Shown: one piece after another, positions 59,994-64,000 of the stretch
Layout: the number at the start of each line of letters is the position of its first letter
Position numbering within the stretch: the first letter of the stretch is position 1
NCBI RefSeq assembly: GCF_032144095.1
Contig: NZ_JAVSNJ010000011.1
Location: 1 to 64,000, forward strand
Source of the DNA: Sphaerochaeta sp032144095
GTDB taxonomy: Bacteria > Spirochaetota > Spirochaetia > Sphaerochaetales > Sphaerochaetaceae
DNA length: 64,000 nucleotides
Direction of reading: 5' to 3'
Program-made: the position numbers and the translations under genes
Notes under the pieces: generated by a model
Told to the model about the DNA's origin: nothing
Databases searched by the model: none
Seen by the model: the letters and a program-made list of their open reading frames with translations, nothing else

Positions 59994-61490
59994 ATGAACA
60001 GTTATCAAGTAATTACATCCCTAGCCTTTGCGCTATACCTAGGGCTCATGTTGAGTATCGGATTTTTCAACTACAAGAAAACGAACAACACCAGCGACTT
60101 CTTCCTTGGTAGCCGATCAGTAGGGCCATGGTTTACCGCCCTCAGTGCAGAGGCCTCCGACATGTCGGGATGGCTCTTGATGGGCCTTCCAGGGGTTGCC
60201 TATTTCACCGGTTTGCAGGAAGCATTCTGGACAGCAATGGGACTTCTGATAGGTACCTACCTCAACTGGCTCTTTGTCGCAAAACGGATGAGGAAGTACA
60301 CCATCCATGCAAAGGACTCCATCACCATCCCTGAGTTCCTTGCCAACAGGTTCCACGACAAGACAAAAGTTCTGCAGACCCTGAGCTCAATCATTATCCT
60401 GGTCTTCTTTGTCGTCTATACAGCAAGCGGGTTCCTGGCCAGCGCGAAGCTGTTCAATGCGGTATTCGGCCTGAACTACTATATCGCACTGCTGTTGGGT
60501 GTTGTCGTCATCCTGGGCTACACCCTCCTGGGAGGCTACCTTGCCGTTGTGGCAACCGACTTCTTCCAAGGCTCACTCATGTTCATTGCCCTGTTCATGA
60601 CAGCAATCATCGGGGTAGGCTTACTTGGAGGCCCCCTGGTAACCATCGAAAAGCTCTCAGTTTTCGGTGCACAGTTCGTCAATCCCTTTGTGGCCGAGCC
60701 AGGATCTGAGTATGGGTTCATCGACATACTATCCGCCCTATCCTGGGGTTTGGGCTACTTTGGCATGCCCCATATCCTGGTTCGCTTCATGTCCATCAGA
60801 AGCAACAAGGAAGTAAAGACCTCCCGAAGGATAGCAATGGTATGGGTAACCGTAGCCATGGCAGCCGCCCTTACCGTCGGAGTTGTCGGAAAGGCATTCC
60901 TCCTTCCCTTGGTATATGAAAGTCAAGGCGCTGCAGAATCGGTGTTCATCGCCAGCATGCAGAAGATATTCCCGACCTTCATAGCTGGAATCTTCCTCTG
61001 CGCAATCCTGGCTGCAAGCATGAGCACATCCGACAGCCAACTGCTTGTCGCCTCCTCAGCCTTCAGCAAGGACGTCTACAAGGCAATCCTCAGAAAGAAT
61101 GCATCGGACAAGGAGACGCTGGCTGTCAGCAGGATTACCGTCCTGGTGATCACCGTCATCGCCATCTTCCTCGCCATGGACCCTACCAGCTCCATCTTCG
61201 ATATCGTTAGCTACGCCTGGGCGGGATTCGGTGCGACATTCGGCCCTGTCATCCTCGCCAGCCTCTTCTGGAGACGGGCTACCCGAAACGGTGCCGTGGC
61301 AGCCATGGTCGGTGGTGGTCTTACCGTCATTATCTGGAAACAGCTCTCGGGCGGACTCTTCGATGTCTATGAACTGCTTCCTGGCTTTATCATCGCCTCC
61401 ATCCTCATGGTCATATTCAGCCTGTTGGAGAAAAACCCCGATGCCAAGATGATCGCGGAATTCGACAAATACCAGAGTATCGAAGACTAG
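59994..61490 (+). CDS. putP: Sodium/proline symporter (SSS family)
   Basis: 498 residues, 13 helices. SDFFLGSRSVGPWFTALSAEASDMSGWLLMGLPG carries the sodium and proline site residues; LGYFGMPHILVRFMSIRS and FLCAILAASMSTSDSQLLVASSAFSKD are strongly PutP-like. Imports proline with sodium, for nutrition or osmoprotection. Monocistronic between two hairpins. Confidence 0.93.
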   Translation: MNSYQVITSLAFALYLGLMLSIGFFNYKKTNNTSDFFLGSRSVGPWFTALSAEASDMSGWLLMGLPGVAYFTGLQEAFWTAMGLLIGTYLNWLFVAKRMRKYTIHAKDSITIPEFLANRFHDKTKVLQTLSSIIILVFFVVYTASGFLASAKLFNAVFGLNYYIALLLGVVVILGYTLLGGYLAVVATDFFQGSLMFIALFMTAIIGVGLLGGPLVTIEKLSVFGAQFVNPFVAEPGSEYGFIDILSALSWGLGYFGMPHILVRFMSIRSNKEVKTSRRIAMVWVTVAMAAALTVGVVGKAFLLPLVYESQGAAESVFIASMQKIFPTFIAGIFLCAILAASMSTSDSQLLVASSAFSKDVYKAILRKNASDKETLAVSRITVLVITVIAIFLAMDPTSSIFDIVSYAWAGFGATFGPVILASLFWRRATRNGAVAAMVGGGLTVIIWKQLSGGLFDVYELLPGFIIASILMVIFSLLEKNPDAKMIAEFDKYQSIED

Positions 61491-61506
61491 CAACCAGAGG
61501 CCTTAG

Positions 61507-61534
61507 TGTGGGTTTCCCCCCAAGGAAACCCACA
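61507..61534. terminator. Hairpin after putP
   Basis: TGTGGGTTTCC (61507-61517) pairs perfectly with GGAAACCCACA (61524-61534), loop of 6. No T-run follows, but position and stability make a 3'-end role likely. Confidence 0.7.
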
Positions 61535-61892
61535 TGGTTCCAGAAATTTCTGCTCTTCTACTTGACCAATAGGGGAGCATCCGATATGTTGAACCTTAAT
61601 CCAGCCTTTTGGTAGGATATTCCCGTAGTAGGAGGTGGCACAATGAGGTCCAATGCAGATTCTCAAGACAGTATGATGTGCCGCCTGGCATAAGACTCAC
61701 CTCTGAGCAGACAGATAGGGTGGCAAGCCTTCCCTTCTCAATCCTCCATACAATGCCCATAAACCGAACAAGGATATATCCCATGGAACGAACACCACGA
61801 TTTCGTTGTAACTCCATAAAAGATCGAATGTGACCTCATCTGTACCCTTACTGACAGATGCATCATCACATACAAAATCTTAGGAGTATACC
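61535..61892. other. Intergenic region before metY, no gene seen
   Basis: 358 bases. Short frames on both strands (61596-61817 minus, 61609-61833 plus) look like no family and have no SD. CATCTGT (61837-61843) can pair with ACAGATG (61854-61860) just before metY. I looked for the conserved cores of SAM-I and other methionine riboswitches and did not find them. TAGGAG at 61881 is the metY SD. Confidence 0.5.
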
Positions 61893-63173
61893 ATGAAAAA
61901 AGCACATTTTGAGACACTACAAGTACATAGCGGACAGGAACAAGCAGACCCCTACACAGGATCCCGTGCCGTACCGATCTATCAGACAACAGCCTACGTC
62001 TTTGACAACTGCGACCACGCAGAGGCCCGTTTCAACCTCTCCAACCCAGGAAACATCTACGCCAGGTTGACCAACGACACCCAGGATGTATTCGAAAAGC
62101 GGATTGCAGCACTCGAAGGTGGGGTAGCTGCCCTTGCAGTTGCCTCTGGGGCCGCGGCAGTTACCTACACCTTCCTGAACCTTGCTGAGGCAGGGGACCA
62201 CATCGTAAGTGCCAAGACCATCTATGGAGGAAGCTACAACCTCCTCTCCCAGACCCTCCCCCGCTACGGAATAACCACCACCTTCGTCGATGGCGAGGAG
62301 AGCGAAAACTTCGAGAGGGCCATCAGGCCAAATACGAAGGCCCTCTTCCTGGAGACCATCGGCAATCCCAATGCAACACTGCTGGATATCCGAAAAATTG
62401 CAGACATTGCCCATGCACATAAGATCCCCCTGGTGGTAGACAACACCTTCGCCACCCCATTCCTCGTGAGGCCTTTCGAATATGGAGCAGACATAGTCCT
62501 GCACTCAGCCAGCAAGTTCATCGGTGGCCACGGTACCGCAATGGGTGGTGTCATCATCGATAGCGGCACCTTTGACTGGGAGGCAAGCGGTAAATTCCCT
62601 TCCCTGACCGAGCCCAACGATAGTTACCACGGCATCAGCTTTACCAAAGCAGTAGGACCCGCGGCTTGGATCACCAAGGCAAGGGCAGTGCTGTTGCGAG
62701 ACCTTGGGGCAACCCTTGCCCCCCTGAATGCCTTCCTGTTCCTGCAAGGCCTCGAGACCCTGTCACTGCGGGTGGAGAGACATGTCTACAACACCCTCAA
62801 GGTAGTTCCCTTCCTGGCTACCCATCCAAAGGTAAGCATCGTCAGGCATCCAAGCCTTCCTGACAGCCCCTACCACGATCTCTACCAGCAATATTTCCCC
62901 CAAGGAGGAGCATCCATCTTCACCTTTGATGTGAAAGGAGGGGAAAAGGAAGCAAAGGCGTTCATCGACCATCTCAAGCTGTTCTCACTGTTGGCCAATG
63001 TGGCTGATGTGAAGTCCCTGGTCATACACCCCAGGACAACCACCCACTCACAGCTCAATGCCCAGGAGCTGGTCGAACAGGGGATCGGTGCCAATACGGT
63101 TCGTCTCTCGATAGGGACTGAGCATATCGACGATATCCTTGACGATCTTCGTCAGGCCTTCGACGCGATCTAA
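61893..63173 (+). CDS. metY: O-acetylhomoserine sulfhydrylase
   Basis: 426 residues, Cys/Met metabolism PLP enzyme. FETLQVHSGQEQADPYTGSRAVPIYQTTAYVF opens the MetY subgroup; PLP Lys208 in SASKFIGGHGTA; NTFATPFLVRPFEYGADIVLHS. At 426 residues it has MetY length rather than the about 390 of MetB. Makes homocysteine from O-acetylhomoserine and sulfide. TAGGAG upstream. Followed after 11 bases by metA, which makes its substrate. Confidence 0.95.
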   Translation: MKKAHFETLQVHSGQEQADPYTGSRAVPIYQTTAYVFDNCDHAEARFNLSNPGNIYARLTNDTQDVFEKRIAALEGGVAALAVASGAAAVTYTFLNLAEAGDHIVSAKTIYGGSYNLLSQTLPRYGITTTFVDGEESENFERAIRPNTKALFLETIGNPNATLLDIRKIADIAHAHKIPLVVDNTFATPFLVRPFEYGADIVLHSASKFIGGHGTAMGGVIIDSGTFDWEASGKFPSLTEPNDSYHGISFTKAVGPAAWITKARAVLLRDLGATLAPLNAFLFLQGLETLSLRVERHVYNTLKVVPFLATHPKVSIVRHPSLPDSPYHDLYQQYFPQGGASIFTFDVKGGEKEAKAFIDHLKLFSLLANVADVKSLVIHPRTTTHSQLNAQELVEQGIGANTVRLSIGTEHIDDILDDLRQAFDAI

Positions 63174-63184
63174 GGAGAGAGACG

Positions 63185-64000
63185 ATGCCAGTAACCATAC
63201 AAAGCGGCCTTCCTGCGGAAAACACGCTGCAACAAGAGAACATCTTCTACATGAACAAGGAGAGAGCCGCCTCCCAGGATATCAGACCCCTGCAGGTAGC
63301 CATCCTCAACCTCATGCCCCAAAAGTCCGTAACCGAGACGCAACTGATACGACTCTTGGGAAACACCCCGCTCCAGGTGGAGATAACCTTTCTCCGTACC
63401 GCAACCTATCAGCCGAAGAACACCGAGGTTTCCTACCTGAGGACCTTCTACCAGACCTTCGAGGATGTCTGTGACAAGAAGTTCGATGCCCTTATCGTCA
63501 CAGGGTCCCCAGTAGAGAAACTTGCCTTTGAGGATGTCCAGTACTGGGAGGAACTCACCACCATCCTGGACTGGGCAGAGGAGCACGTCTACTCATCGCT
63601 GTTTGTCTGTTGGGGAGCCCAGGCCGCCCTCTACCACTACTACAAGGTCGAGAAACGTCCCCTTGCAAAGAAGCTTTCCGGAGTTTTCACCCATGGTGTC
63701 ACAACCCCTACGGAAACCTTGGTACGGGGGTTTGACGACTGCTTCCTTGCCCCCCACAGCCGTCATACCACCGTTGAGGAAGAGGAGATCCGTTCCGTTG
63801 AGGAGCTGAAGATCCTGGCAGTCTCTGCCGAGGCCGGGGTCTACCTTGCCGCAAGCAAGGATGATAGGCAGGTGTTCATCACCGGTCACTGTGAATATGA
63901 TGCGTTGACCCTGGATTCCGAGTACAGGCGTGATCTCCTGGCAGGGCTTGAGCCAGAAAAGCCGGTCAACTACTACCCGGGAGACGACGAAGGGAAGGTG
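63185..64000 (+). CDS. metA: Homoserine O-acetyltransferase (MetA type), 3' end cut by the window
   Basis: 272 residues visible, open to the window end. QSGLPAENTLQQENIFYMNKERAASQDIRPLQVAILNLMPQK is the MetA opening; nucleophile Cys142 in FVCWGAQAALYHY, and ITGHCEYDALTL. Residue 111 is Glu (SPVEKLAFED), the choice known in Bacillus MetA to select acetyl-CoA over succinyl-CoA. This agrees with metY next to it. GGAGAGA precedes the ATG. Confidence 0.95.
   Translation, partial: MPVTIQSGLPAENTLQQENIFYMNKERAASQDIRPLQVAILNLMPQKSVTETQLIRLLGNTPLQVEITFLRTATYQPKNTEVSYLRTFYQTFEDVCDKKFDALIVTGSPVEKLAFEDVQYWEELTTILDWAEEHVYSSLFVCWGAQAALYHYYKVEKRPLAKKLSGVFTHGVTTPTETLVRGFDDCFLAPHSRHTTVEEEEIRSVEELKILAVSAEAGVYLAASKDDRQVFITGHCEYDALTLDSEYRRDLLAGLEPEKPVNYYPGDDEGKV

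Noticed and set aside
61535..61892. SAM riboswitch before metY
   Set aside because: The conserved core helices and the typical GAGGGA-like and GCAACC-like segments were not found; only a short 7-bp hairpin is present.

Overview
The window looks like chromosome of a free-living or gut-type spirochaete, most like Sphaerochaeta or a close relative. This rests on gene content and general family resemblance (YesM/YesN-controlled sugar ABC systems, LacI-like sensors fused to GGDEF, a serpin, DUF438 and DUF5320 proteins, acetate kinase at the edge) and is an inference, since no search was run. Coding density is high, with no prophage, complete insertion sequence or CRISPR array. The only RNA genes seen are tRNA-Pro(TGG) and tRNA-Arg(TCT).

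Layout. 1-9 kb: acetate kinase, a small IS110-like orphan protein, then a selenium/molybdenum cofactor maturation island (YqeC, an XdhC-YqeB fusion, SelD, a second XdhC with reversed domain order), a FemX-like aminoacyltransferase, desulfoferrodoxin and a cysteine hydrolase. 9-18.5 kb: a tandem NDK-domain protein, a DUF438 hemerythrin/PAS protein, an envelope protein plus a lipoprotein phosphoesterase, an AEC transporter, a secreted serpin, PlsC, an Fe-S aldo/keto reductase and an ADP-ribosylglycohydrolase-like protein without its metal ligands. 18.5-24.6 kb: a DUF5320 protein behind two palindromic operators, a NahK-like sugar kinase divergent from an AraC regulator, a RecQ-like helicase, an A+T-rich DUF4143 ATPase, and a recQ fragment sharing a nearly identical 150-bp tract with the intact gene. 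24.6-29.2 kb: a LacI-sensor diguanylate cyclase, and a LacI repressor divergent from galactokinase with a clear operator over the galK promoter. 29.3-34.7 kb: thrA-thrC, rpmB, nth and two small features.

35-41 kb: IclR regulator, kdgK, eda and a complete tripartite tricarboxylate-type transporter, i.e. sugar-acid uptake and the end of the 2-keto-3-deoxygluconate route. 41-42.5 kb: superoxide dismutase and tRNA-Arg. 42.5-55.6 kb: two carbohydrate ABC operons on the minus strand (the first with GH4, GH43 and GH65-like enzymes) on either side of a plus-strand YesN/YesM two-component system. Both operons carry the same 16-bp element upstream. 55.9-59.9 kb: potABCD polyamine ABC transporter; then a PutP-type symporter; then metY and metA (cut by the window end), which form the acetyl-type methionine branch from homoserine.

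The most notable observations are: the YesN-type candidate operator shared by two operons; a bifunctional aspartokinase-homoserine dehydrogenase whose kinase half has lost its catalytic motifs; the selenium-molybdenum hydroxylase maturation set without a hydroxylase in view; the 150-bp recQ homogenised tract; and strong hairpins without U-tracts directly behind all three solute-binding-protein genes that are followed by other operon genes.
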